DNA from: Nocardioides houyundeii
GTDB taxonomy: Bacteria; Actinomycetota; Actinomycetes; Propionibacteriales; Nocardioidaceae
Assembly: GCF_002865585.1 (NCBI RefSeq)
Contig: NZ_CP025581.1
Coordinates: forward strand, 2,976,001-3,040,000
Length of the DNA: 64,000 nt
Direction of reading: 5' to 3'
The position numbers were made by a program, and so were the translations under genes. Of the stretch, positions 52,749 to 60,073 are shown piece after piece (position 1 is the stretch's first letter; every line of letters begins with the position of its first letter). A model generated the notes under the pieces. The model was given only the letters and a program-made list of their open reading frames with translations, had not been told where the DNA came from and did no database searches.

Positions 52749-52754
52749 ACTGTA
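52749..52754 (-). promoter_or_regulatory. -10 hexamer of the ABC exporter operon
   Basis: TACAGT on the minus strand, six bases before GTG 52742. Confidence 0.45.
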
Positions 52755-52761
52755 AGGCAAC

Positions 52762-53280
52762 TCACTCGTGCATGGAGCGAGGGATGCTGCTGTTGGCGAT
52801 CCTGTTCTCGGAGTCGATCATCCAGGCCAGCTGCTCGATCCGCTCCAGCACGGTGTGCAGGATGTCGGCCGAGGTGGGATCCTCGGCGTCGACGTCGTCG
52901 TGGATCCCACGCGCGGTGGCGGCGACGGCGTACAGGGCAGCCACGATCGCGTCGACGGTGTCGGCGGTGTCGATCTCGTCGCTGGGCAGCTCGGGCAGGG
53001 TGCTCTTCGCGGCCACGGTCTTCACTCGCGCGTCAGGGGTGACGTAGATGGCGCGCATCCGCTCGGCGATGTCGTCGGCGAAGCCGCGGGCCGCGTCGAC
53101 CACCTCGTCGAGCACGAGGTGGGTGTCGCGGAAGTTCTTGCCCACCACGTTCCAGTGCAGCTGCTTGCCCTGGAGCTGCAGGTCGGTGAGGTCGACCAGG
53201 AGCTGCTGCAGGTGATCCCCGAGCTGCTGGCTGGCCTGGAATGCGGGGCGGGCGGCGTGCTTGCTCATCGTCTGGGTCAT
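52762..53280 (-). CDS. dps: Dps-family ferritin-like DNA-protection protein
   Basis: A 172-residue four-helix protein that stores iron and shields DNA under starvation or peroxide stress. The ferroxidase-site motif QGKQLHWNVVGKNFRDTH and LVLDEVVDAARGFADDIAER carry the conserved His and Asp/Glu of Dps. The C-terminal helix is HTVLERIEQLAWMIDSE. ATG 53280 or 53268 may start it. A perfect 13-bp dyad TGGAAT-G-ATTCCA lies about 23 bases upstream, matching the Fur/PerR-type 7-1-7 geometry and fitting iron or peroxide control. Confidence 0.9.
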   Translation of the reverse strand: MTQTMSKHAARPAFQASQQLGDHLQQLLVDLTDLQLQGKQLHWNVVGKNFRDTHLVLDEVVDAARGFADDIAERMRAIYVTPDARVKTVAAKSTLPELPSDEIDTADTVDAIVAALYAVAATARGIHDDVDAEDPTSADILHTVLERIEQLAWMIDSENRIANSSIPRSMHE

Positions 53281-53302
53281 GACCGCAGTCAACACTCTTT
53301 TT

Positions 53303-53315
53303 TGGAATGATTCCA
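53303..53315 (-). promoter_or_regulatory. Fur/PerR-like operator upstream of dps
   Basis: TGGAAT-G-ATTCCA: perfect 6-1-6 dyad with the AATnATT core of Fur-superfamily boxes, in an AT-rich patch before the dps start. Assignment to FurA, PerR or another family member is inference. Confidence 0.45.
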
Positions 53316-53373
53316 GAAAGGTGAGCCTGCCCTTAGCCGCCCAGCACCACCAGCGGTTGTCCTCCGAGGCCCC

Positions 53374-54057
53374 TCAGGAGCCGCTGCCGTGGCTGTGCGG
53401 CGGGACGACCGGGCCCTCGGAGGGCTGGACGACCACGATGCCGGGACCGTGGAAGGAGTACTGGAAGGCCTCCCCCGTGCCGCCGCGGAGCATGGAGCGC
53501 ATGTTCATCGAGCTCACCACCTGCGGGGTGAGGCCGGCCGACCAGCAGACGGCAGCGTTGATGTCCACCGCCGTCGGCGTCTGCGAGCAGTCCAGGATCA
53601 GCGGTGGGCCGTCGCTGGTCAGCGCGACAGTGCCGGTGCCCTGGATGAGGGTGTTGAACATGCCTCCGGTCATCATCCCGGCGCCCTTGACCCGGTGCAC
53701 GTCGTACTCCAGGGAGGCGTCCATCGCCAGCAGGCTGGAGCCGTTGACCGAGAGCCCGTCGCCCTCGAGGTGCACCAGGAAGATGTCCTTGGCCGCGTCG
53801 GCGAAGAAGACCTCCCCCTGGCCGGCGACCGTCATCAGCGGGGTGTCCTCGGAGGTGACGAGTCGCCTCATCATCTTGCCGAGCGAACCGGCCGACTTGT
53901 GCTCGAAGCTCACCTGCCCCTGGTAGGCCACCATCGCGCCCTTCGCGGCGAGCACGGGCTCGCCGAGCACCGCCCGGAGGGTCTTGCGGTGGTGCAGGGA
54001 GAACCGCTCGGCGGTGGCCCTCTCCTCGTTGACCTGGTCGAAGAGCTCGCTGCGCAT
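53374..54057 (-). CDS. AIM24-family protein
   Basis: A 227-residue beta-rich protein of the AIM24/TIGR00266-like family. Motifs are VLAAKGAMVAYQGQVSFEH, VFFADAAKDIFLVHLEGDGL, GMMTGGMFNTLIQGTGTVAL and MLRGGTGEAFQYSFHGPGIV. ATG 54057 has a good GGAGGTG site about five bases upstream. The bacterial function is not established; yeast AIM24 is mitochondrial. It ends in a His/Ser/Gly tail. It stands alone between dps and the toxin cassette. Confidence 0.85.
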   Translation of the reverse strand: MRSELFDQVNEERATAERFSLHHRKTLRAVLGEPVLAAKGAMVAYQGQVSFEHKSAGSLGKMMRRLVTSEDTPLMTVAGQGEVFFADAAKDIFLVHLEGDGLSVNGSSLLAMDASLEYDVHRVKGAGMMTGGMFNTLIQGTGTVALTSDGPPLILDCSQTPTAVDINAAVCWSAGLTPQVVSSMNMRSMLRGGTGEAFQYSFHGPGIVVVQPSEGPVVPPHSHGSGS

Positions 54058-54249
54058 GGGACACCTCCGGGGTGAGGCGACCCCCCTGGTCGCCGATGAC
54101 CCGACAGTAGTGGTGCGGGCGGACGTTCCTGGCCCGTTCGGAACAGGGTTTTGCACAGGCCGGGCGTCTCGCACCGACGCCGTCGCCGAGAAAACGCAAG
54201 GATCTGACCAGTCCTTGCCGGCGCTCGCCGGTCCTACTCGGGAGGTCCC

Positions 54250-54555
54250 ATGAGCATCCAGCTCGACCATGCCCACGTGTCGCGGGCGACCGACAAGCTC
54301 GTCTCGCGTGCCGCCGAGATGGCGGCGCGTCGCGCCCAGATCGAGGCTTCGGTCGAGTCCCTGATGACCGGCTGGCGCGGTGAGGCGGCCGCCCGCTTCG
54401 CCGCCTTCTGGGAGGAGTGGCGGGAGAGTGCCGACGCCGTGATCGACGGCCTGTCGACCGGGGTCGAAGGGGTCCGGTACGCCGACTCGCAGCTCTCGGT
54501 CGCAGACACGGGCTCCGGGGACGCCCACACGCGGATGCGGGGCCGACTCGGATGA
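54250..54555 (+). CDS. WXG100-family (ESAT-6-like) protein
   Basis: A 101-residue helical protein with a central W42-R43-G44 turn (SLMTGWRGEAAARFAAFWEE) between two predicted amphipathic helices, the WXG100 pattern of type VII secretion substrates and chaperone-like partners. GGGAGGT lies three bases before ATG 54250. It is first in a four-gene coupled cassette: this gene, a second WXG-like protein, a toxin and an immunity gene. A role in presenting the toxin to an ESX-type secretion system is inferred. No ESX machinery genes are in the window. Confidence 0.88.
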   Translation: MSIQLDHAHVSRATDKLVSRAAEMAARRAQIEASVESLMTGWRGEAAARFAAFWEEWRESADAVIDGLSTGVEGVRYADSQLSVADTGSGDAHTRMRGRLG

Positions 54556-54848
54556 CCGCCTTCCGGGTCGACGTCGAGGAGCTCCGCCTGGTCGTGGCCG
54601 AGATGACCGCCTGTCAGGCGGCGCTCGACGACCTGGTGGGTGACGCCGACGCCGTGACGAGGGACCTGCACGCCGAGTGGTCCGGACTGGCCCGCGACGC
54701 CCACGTCACGTCGTACGCCCGGTGGCGCGGGGAGTTCGCCGACATGACCCAGGCGCTCGCCGGGATCCGCGACCTGGGCGACACCGCACAGGCCAACTAC
54801 ACCGCCGCAGTGGGGGCGAACCTGTCGATGTGGGGGCAGGTCCGGTGA
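54552..54848 (+). CDS. second WXG100-like helical partner protein
   Basis: A 98-residue protein with the turn W43-S44-G45 (DLHAEWSGLARDAHV) between two helices; the C-terminus is SMWGQVR. ATG 54552 overlaps the stop of the first WXG100 gene (ATGA), and its own stop overlaps the toxin start (GTGA). Two small helical proteins before an LXG-like toxin is the arrangement of Lap partners in Firmicute type VII toxins, which dimerise with the toxin N-terminus for export. The analogy is from gene order and size only. Confidence 0.82.
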   Translation: MTAFRVDVEELRLVVAEMTACQAALDDLVGDADAVTRDLHAEWSGLARDAHVTSYARWRGEFADMTQALAGIRDLGDTAQANYTAAVGANLSMWGQVR

Positions 54849-56221
54849 GGCTCGCGGTCGACGTCGTCGGGTTCACCGACGCCGCCGAGGCCTGCTGCTC
54901 GGGCAACCAGATCACGGCCATGCTCACGCAGTCGCTCTCAGGCAACCTCTCGGGGTACGCCGGCATGGCTGGCGACGACGCCATGAGCGCCGACTTCGCA
55001 GCCGAGTACGACGCCGCAGCCCGCGAGTCCCTCGGCGCGCTGGTCGAACTGACCTACGCGTTCAGCAGCCTGTCCCGACTGCTCGCCACCTCAGGGGACA
55101 ACCACGGACGAGCCGAAGCCGCAGCCGCCGCACGCGTGTACAACGCCGACACCTCCCGGCCCGCGAGCCACTTCGTCCACTACCGACCACCCCCACCCCC
55201 CTCCAGCCTCGGGGCCAACAACCCCGACCTCCAGATGGTGCAAACCTGGATCCTGGACCACGTCGAAGGATTCATCTGGCCCGGCGCCGACGTCCACCAA
55301 CTCCTCGCTGCCGCGGCCACCTGGCAATCCACCGCCTCCTCGATCGCCGACCTGGAGCACCAGTGCGACCAGGCCATCACCCTGCTCGAACGCCAGCACT
55401 CCCCCGAGGTACCCCTCGCCACCACCGCCCTGACCGACCTGCGCTCCCTGATCGGCCAGACCGCCCAGGAGATGCACGCGATCGCCTCCTCCTGCGAGGA
55501 GTACGCCGAAGCAGTCCGCACCACCCACGAACGCACCCTCGCCCTGATCAACGAGATCTGCCAGATGATCGTGGAGGGCGTCGCCTTCTCCGCAGTCGTC
55601 GGCCTCCTCTCCTCCGGCATCGGAGCAGGCGCCGCCGGGACCGCCGCCATGGCCCGGATCGCCGCCCAAGCACCCCGATTCCACGCCCTCCTGATCACCC
55701 TGCGAGTCACCACCACCAAAGCCGCCACCCGACTCCGCCAAGCAAGCAACCGACTCGACGAGGTACGCCGACGAGCCGGGAAGTACCCACGGGTACGGGA
55801 CGAACGCGGGTCCTTCCGGTTGCCTGGAGGAGGACGGTCATCAATCAAGGCTCAAGACAGGATTGGTGGCCACATCGAGGAGAGGCACATCGGCAGAAAC
55901 GTGGATCAACTCGCCACCCGCGCACGCGAGGAAGAGCTTGAGTTTGCCTCATCCTTCAAGACGTATAAGGACGCAGACAGAGCCCTTGACAGGGTTTTTG
56001 AGAAGCACGCTGAGCAAGTGCAAGACTGGCTGGCGAACGGTAAGAAGTCCCTGCGGATCAATGCCGTCCTGCCCGAGGTGGTGGGCGTCTCGGTCGACGC
56101 GGCCGGCAACGTCCGTCACGTCACGGGTGTGCGAGTGATCTTGGTTCGAAGCAACGAGACCGAATCCGGATATCGAGTTGTTACGACCTTCCCCCAACCC
56201 ACAGGAGTGGGCAATGCTTGA
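54845..56221 (+). CDS. polymorphic toxin 1, type VII-like N-terminus and RNase A-like C-terminus
   Basis: A 458-residue predicted secreted toxin. Residues 1-about 310 are mostly helical (LAVDVVGFTDAAEACCSGNQ, ELTYAFSSLSRLLATSGDNH, then a Gly/Ala hydrophobic stretch VAFSAVVGLLSSGIGAGAAG at about 258-277). A conserved boundary GKYPRVRDERGS...RLPG begins at residue 312. The C-terminal domain (about 335-455) matches the bacterial RNase A-like (CdiA-CT) fold: GGHIEERHIG with H343 and H348, ASSFKTYKDADRALD, and VRVILVRS...YRVVTTFP. Starts at GTG overlapping the partner stop. The immunity gene overlaps its 3' end. Base composition drops at the toxin domain. Confidence 0.83.
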   Translation: MRLAVDVVGFTDAAEACCSGNQITAMLTQSLSGNLSGYAGMAGDDAMSADFAAEYDAAARESLGALVELTYAFSSLSRLLATSGDNHGRAEAAAAARVYNADTSRPASHFVHYRPPPPPSSLGANNPDLQMVQTWILDHVEGFIWPGADVHQLLAAAATWQSTASSIADLEHQCDQAITLLERQHSPEVPLATTALTDLRSLIGQTAQEMHAIASSCEEYAEAVRTTHERTLALINEICQMIVEGVAFSAVVGLLSSGIGAGAAGTAAMARIAAQAPRFHALLITLRVTTTKAATRLRQASNRLDEVRRRAGKYPRVRDERGSFRLPGGGRSSIKAQDRIGGHIEERHIGRNVDQLATRAREEELEFASSFKTYKDADRALDRVFEKHAEQVQDWLANGKKSLRINAVLPEVVGVSVDAAGNVRHVTGVRVILVRSNETESGYRVVTTFPQPTGVGNA

Positions 56222-56543
56222 GGACCGGTACCCAGCGCTATGGCATTTCCTCGGGGCCTACTTGCACCAGGACTGGAGGGATCAGTACAGCAGCCCGCAA
56301 GAAGCGCTGCTCGACCTGCTGGATGGCGACCCGGAGGAGGCTCCGGCGCTCATCGATGAGATCGACGATCTGACGACCTCGGCCAGCACTGAAGAACTCG
56401 ATGACTTGATCGTTGAGCTGGGATCCTTCTACCGCCCCTCACGCGACGGCACGGACGCTCGAGAGTGGCTAAACGAACTGCGTGGACTCACCGTGGATGC
56501 GATCAGCGCCTCCTCCACACGCGAGGGCAGAGAGCGTACTTGA
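56214..56543 (+). CDS. CdiI-like immunity protein for toxin 1
   Basis: A 109-residue acidic protein. ALWHFLGAYLHQDWRDQYSS at the N-terminus is the signature of a CDI immunity family (CdiI_2-like, pattern L-x-x-Y-x-H-Q-D-W), followed by acidic helices (LDLLDGDPEEAPALIDEIDD). ATG 56214 overlaps the toxin stop by eight bases and has AGGAG six bases upstream. It is homologous to the immunity gene at 59445 (both carry an AY-x-H-x-DW core). It should bind and block the RNase A-like domain in the cytoplasm. Confidence 0.82.
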   Translation: MLEDRYPALWHFLGAYLHQDWRDQYSSPQEALLDLLDGDPEEAPALIDEIDDLTTSASTEELDDLIVELGSFYRPSRDGTDAREWLNELRGLTVDAISASSTREGRERT

Positions 56544-56660
56544 CCTTTATGGCCCGTTCTCGGGACTTCGTTCCACCCCTCGGTGGCAACGTCATGCACG
56601 TTGTTTGGAACGGCCCGCCAGGAGTTCGATGATCCGGCGGTCGGTGACACAGCGGTGAGG

Positions 56661-57221
56661 TCACGACCGCACGTGCATGCGCTCCCCCTGCGGGCCGAAG
56701 ATGGCCAACACCTCGGCGGGCGTCGGACCCGGATTTCCGATCCAGTGCGGGGTCCGGGTGTCGAACTCCGCAACCTCCCCGGGTTCCAGGAGGAGGTCCC
56801 GGGTGCCGAGGACGAGCCTGACCCGACCACTGAGCACGTAGAGCCACTCGTACCCCTCGTGGGTCTGCAGGGTCGGCTGCGAGGCACTCTCGACCGGCAT
56901 GATCATCTTGAACGACTGCAGGCCACCCGGCCGACGGGTCAGGGAGAGGAACGTCCGCCCGTGCCGGGTGACCGGTCGGGGGCGGATGCGCGGGTCCCCC
57001 GTCTCCGGGGCGTCCACGAGCTCGTCCAGAGCGACCCGGTGCGCGCGGGCCAACGGCAGCAGGAGCTCCAACGTCGGCTTGCGCTGGCCGGACTCCAGAC
57101 GGGACAGCGTGCTCACCGAGATCCCGGTCTCCGCGGCGAGGTCGTTCAGCGTCGCCTCGCGCTCAAGCCGGAGCTGGCGCAGCCGTGGCCCCACGCCCCG
57201 CAGGATGTCGTCGTCTGCCAT
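56661..57221 (-). CDS. XRE-family regulator with cupin sensor domain
   Basis: A 186-residue regulator. Residues about 10-65 form a helix-turn-helix (LRQLRLEREATLNDLAAETG then SVSTLSRLESGQRKP). Residues about 110-186 form a cupin_2 barrel (HEGYEWLYVLSGRVRLVLG, LEPGEVAEFDTRTPHWIGN). ATG 57221 is chosen; a perfect TTGACA (57258-57253) and a CAAGGT hexamer precede it on the minus strand. It lies between the two toxin cassettes, oriented against them, with a membrane protein gene upstream. A link to toxin control is not shown. Confidence 0.88.
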   Translation of the reverse strand: MADDDILRGVGPRLRQLRLEREATLNDLAAETGISVSTLSRLESGQRKPTLELLLPLARAHRVALDELVDAPETGDPRIRPRPVTRHGRTFLSLTRRPGGLQSFKMIMPVESASQPTLQTHEGYEWLYVLSGRVRLVLGTRDLLLEPGEVAEFDTRTPHWIGNPGPTPAEVLAIFGPQGERMHVRS

Positions 57222-57277
57222 GTCATGACCTTGCCAGAGCGGCAACGGCGGTTGTCAACGAGGAGCGCAACGCACGT

Positions 57278-57820
57278 TCAGTGCGAGGCGTAGCCGAAGT
57301 CGGCTCGGAGGCCCGACTGCACACCGTTCGCCTCGAGAACTTCGGACGACTTCTCCACCACCCGGCGCGAAGGCCAGACGTGGAGGCCCATCAACCCCAG
57401 GCCGATCGCTGCTCCGAGCAGGTAGAGCAGGTAGGAGCCGTCCATGAAGGCCAGGACGATCCCGAGAAGCACCGGCACCTCGGCCATGGCGAAGCGCACG
57501 AACGTCGCCGACTGGTAGCGGCCCCGGGCCACGGCGTTCGCCTCGGCCTCCATGCCCTTCCCCAGCGGGTCCATTCGATAGCCGACCGTCGGAACCAACG
57601 CCAGGAGGGCGGCGCCGACCACCAGCAGCAACCCGACCCACACGACGTCCGGGCTGGCGGTCGTCCAGCTCTCGTCCGTCTCGGTGTCGGCAGAACCGAT
57701 GAAGGCGAGAACCACGGCGATCAGCACCGGAGCGCTGATCAGGGCACTCGCCAGAATGCGGTGGGTCTGGGCGAACGGCACGACGGCGGGCTGCGTGGAC
57801 ATGGCGGCAGTCTTGCTCAC
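57278..57820 (-). CDS. four-helix membrane protein of unknown function
   Basis: A 180-residue protein (174 if the ATG at 57802 is used) with four hydrophobic segments: ILASALISAPVLIAVVLAFI, VVWVGLLLVVGAALLALV, VRFAMAEVPVLLGIVLAF and LLYLLGAAIGLGLMGL. I do not recognise the family. Between helices 2 and 3 is a conserved-looking basic/acidic loop (GYRMDPLGKGMEAEANAVAR). It precedes the XRE-cupin gene on the same strand by 57 bases and may share its transcript. It could be a transport accessory or signal protein. No catalytic residues are evident. Confidence 0.7.
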   Translation of the reverse strand: MSKTAAMSTQPAVVPFAQTHRILASALISAPVLIAVVLAFIGSADTETDESWTTASPDVVWVGLLLVVGAALLALVPTVGYRMDPLGKGMEAEANAVARGRYQSATFVRFAMAEVPVLLGIVLAFMDGSYLLYLLGAAIGLGLMGLHVWPSRRVVEKSSEVLEANGVQSGLRADFGYASH

Positions 57821-57953
57821 TCCTGCTGCGATGCGGCGCAGACTCCGCGAGGACGGACGAGCCGGTTATCCACAGGTGACGGTCTCGGGGCCGCCCTGCC
57901 CGGCCGGAACCCGCAAGGATCGGGAGCGATACCGGGCCACAGGGGGCGGCAAC

Positions 57954-58001
57954 ATGGGGAAGACACGACCGGACGTGCATCGAGCGGAGCAGCTCCAGTG
58001 A
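57954..58001 (+). CDS. 15-codon mini-ORF coupled to toxin 2
   Basis: ATG 57954 opens MGKTRPDVHRAEQLQ and ends on a TGA that overlaps the toxin 2 GTG (GTGA), the same junction that joins the second WXG protein to toxin 1. The last codons (GAGCAGCTCCAG before TGA) resemble the end of that partner gene (GGGCAGGTCCGG before TGA). It may be a scar of a lost partner, or a leader that keeps translational coupling. Confidence 0.35.
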   Translation: MGKTRPDVHRAEQLQ

Positions 58002-59431
58002 GGCTCGCGGTCGACGTCGTCGGATTCAGCGATGCCGCGGCAGCTTGCCGCTCGGGCAACCAGATCACCGCGATGGTCACCGAGTCGCTGGCAGGCAAGC
58101 TCCAGGGATACGCCGGCATGGCCGGCGACGATGCCACCAGCACCGACTTCGCCATCGAGTACGACGCCGCAGCGGACGAGTCGCTCCAGGCTCTCGTCGA
58201 GCTGACCTACGCGTTCAGCAGCCTCTCACGGCTCCTGGCGGTGTCGGGCGACAACCACGGTCGGGCAGAAGCTGCCGCGGCCGGGCGAGTGTGGAACGGC
58301 GACACCTCCCACTCGACCAGCGGCTTCACGCACTTTCGTGCCTCAGCACCACCGAGCAGCCTGGGCGGCAATCCTTCGACTCTCAACACGGTCGAGGCCT
58401 GGATCATCGAGCACGTCGAAGGATTCGTCTGGCCGGGCGCCGACATCGACCGGCTCCTGGATGCCGCGGCCGCATGGCGCTCGGCTGCAGATTCCGTAGG
58501 CGACCTGGAGCATCAGTGCCGGGAAGCCGCCGCCCTCCTCGGTGGCCAGCAGTCCCCCGAGGTCCCCCTCGCCACCGCTGCTCTGACCGAGCTGCGCGCG
58601 TTGATCCAGGACACCGCCGGCGCCATGCTCGCCACCGCTGCTCTGACCGAGCTGCGCGCGTTGATCCAGGACACCGCCGGCGCCATGCTCGCCATCGCAA
58701 CGTCGTGCCAGGAGTACGCCGAAGCGGTCCGGAACGCTCACCAACGCACCCTCGCGATCATCGGCGAGATCTGCCAGATGGCCCTCGAGGGCGTCGCCAT
58801 CTCCGCGGTCGTAGGGCTGCTCTCCTCCGGTCTCGGAGCGGGAGCCGCCGGCAGCGCCATGATGGCCCGCATCGCGGCGCAGACGCCCCGGTTCCACGCA
58901 CTGCTAGTCACTCTGCGCGCTGCCTCCACCAAAGCCGCGACCAGGCTGCGCGAGGCCCGCAGCCGGATGGCCCAGGTGCGTCAGCGCGCAGGCAAGTACC
59001 CGCGAGTGCGGGACGAACGGGGATCGATCCGACTGCCGGGTCCTCCCTCCGGGACCTTCAGGAGCGGCTGGTTGATCAGCCACGAGGCACCACCCGGTCA
59101 CACCTTGCGTGATCACGCGAGGAGATCTATCGAGGAACTCCTTGAACAATGCCTGAGACACAAAAAGAAGCAGGCTTCGTCCTTCCCATCCCAGCTGGAC
59201 GCGGAGCGTTTTGTTTCGCGGGCCATCAAGGACAACTGGAATGACATTGACGCGTGGCGTCGAAGTGGGAACCCCAGATCCTTCCCGCTGACCAAGGACA
59301 TGGGGGAACCAACGGGCGTTACTGTCACGAAGGACGGATCCGTGACCTACCGGTCCGGCGTGCGGGTCGTCCTCATACCCAACGAGTCAATGCCACACGG
59401 CTGGCAGGTCTTGACTGCTTACCCGAACTAG
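57998..59431 (+). CDS. polymorphic toxin 2, paralogue of toxin 1 with a different RNase A-like domain
   Basis: A 477-residue predicted toxin. The first about 330 residues match toxin 1 closely (LAVDVVGFSDAAAACRSGNQ, YAGMAGDDATSTDF, ELTYAFSSLSRLLAVSGDNH). The boundary GKYPRVRDERGS is at residue 332, exactly 20 later than in toxin 1, because of a 20-residue tandem duplication (ATAALTELRALIQDTAGAML twice). The C-terminal domain differs in sequence but has the same pattern: PGHTLRDHA with H368 and H373, QASSFPSQLDAERFV, IDAWRRSG, RVVLIPN and WQVLTAYPN. No WXG partner genes are adjacent. An immunity gene follows after 13 bases. Confidence 0.82.
   Translation: MRLAVDVVGFSDAAAACRSGNQITAMVTESLAGKLQGYAGMAGDDATSTDFAIEYDAAADESLQALVELTYAFSSLSRLLAVSGDNHGRAEAAAAGRVWNGDTSHSTSGFTHFRASAPPSSLGGNPSTLNTVEAWIIEHVEGFVWPGADIDRLLDAAAAWRSAADSVGDLEHQCREAAALLGGQQSPEVPLATAALTELRALIQDTAGAMLATAALTELRALIQDTAGAMLAIATSCQEYAEAVRNAHQRTLAIIGEICQMALEGVAISAVVGLLSSGLGAGAAGSAMMARIAAQTPRFHALLVTLRAASTKAATRLREARSRMAQVRQRAGKYPRVRDERGSIRLPGPPSGTFRSGWLISHEAPPGHTLRDHARRSIEELLEQCLRHKKKQASSFPSQLDAERFVSRAIKDNWNDIDAWRRSGNPRSFPLTKDMGEPTGVTVTKDGSVTYRSGVRVVLIPNESMPHGWQVLTAYPN
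58571..58690 (+). repeat. perfect 60-bp tandem duplication inside toxin 2
   Basis: 58571-58630 and 58631-58690 are identical base for base. The unit encodes 20 residues (ATAALTELRALIQDTAGAML). Toxin 1 has a single copy of the corresponding segment (ATTALTDLRSLIGQTAQEMH), so the duplication is specific to this gene and recent. Confidence 0.97.
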
Positions 59432-59444
59432 GAGGACACCCCAC

Positions 59445-59720
59445 ATGGATCCCCTGACGTATCTGCTTCAGGCCTACTTCCACGAGGACTGGTCGCACAC
59501 GTTCCAGACCTGGGAAGAGATCCTTGACGAGTTCCTCAAGGAGGATTCCGCACTGATTGCCCGCGTTCCCGAAGAGATCGACACGTTGCTTGCGCGCATT
59601 GGAGACGACGCGGAGCTTGAGCGCACGCTCATGAGCATGGGCCTGGCGTACGACCCAGATGAAGGTGACCGGGCATGGCTGGAGGCCGTGCGCGATCGGA
59701 TCGTCAGCTCGCTCCGCTAA
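59445..59720 (+). CDS. CdiI-like immunity protein for toxin 2
   Basis: A 91-residue acidic protein, PLTYLLQAYFHEDWSHTFQT at the N-terminus (the same AYxHxDW core as the first immunity protein) followed by acidic helices (ILDEFLKEDSALIARVPEEI). AGGAGG lies about eight bases before ATG 59445. It sits 13 bases after the toxin 2 stop. It should neutralise the second RNase A-like domain; cross-protection against toxin 1 is unlikely given the divergent C-termini. Confidence 0.82.
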   Translation: MDPLTYLLQAYFHEDWSHTFQTWEEILDEFLKEDSALIARVPEEIDTLLARIGDDAELERTLMSMGLAYDPDEGDRAWLEAVRDRIVSSLR

Positions 59721-59735
59721 GCACACACGAGGGCA

Positions 59736-60050
59736 TCAGTTCGCCAGCATCAACGCATCGTTCAGGTCGGCGTTGGTGGCAATGACTCCGACGTCCTCGC
59801 TGCCCGCCCCTGCTCTCGGATCAAAGACTTTCCCCTCGCCCGGCCAGGTGCGGAACACGCTGAGCGAGTCTGACCGGTGGAGATTCCTTGTAGACCTCGG
59901 CCAGATCGGGACCACGCTGATGTTCTCGCTGCGCTGACCATCGGCACTCCTCCGAGACGTCCTTGCACATCAGCCAGGGGCGACGAGAGGCTCGAGGGCC
60001 TACTCGGGGGTAGTCGTACTTGACCCGGTCGAGGACCACACCCAAGGGCA
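59736..60050 (-). pseudogene. possible decayed gene in the 350-base gap before the APC permease
   Basis: No intact gene is seen in 59721-60073. On the minus strand one frame (about 59975 to the TGA at 59738-59736) reads ENISVVPIWPRSTRNL then SVFRTWPGEGKVFDP and VGVIATNADLNDALMLAN, with the G/C-ending codons of real genes but no start. A neighbouring frame upstream reads VVLDRVKYDYPRVGPRASRR. They could be one frame-shifted remnant. I do not recognise a family. It may be debris from the toxin region. Confidence 0.25.
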
Positions 60051-60059
60051 GACCGCCGC

Positions 60060-60065
60060 TACCTT
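60060..60065 (+). promoter_or_regulatory. -10 hexamer of the APC permease
   Basis: TACCTT, eight bases before ATG 60074, in an AT-rich patch (TACCTTTTAAAGTG). Confidence 0.35.
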
Positions 60066-60073
60066 TTAAAGTG

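Noticed and set aside
57866..57874. TTATCCACA, a perfect DnaA-box sequence
   Set aside because: A single isolated match without a cluster, AT-rich unwinding region or dnaA/dnaN neighbours; expected by chance.
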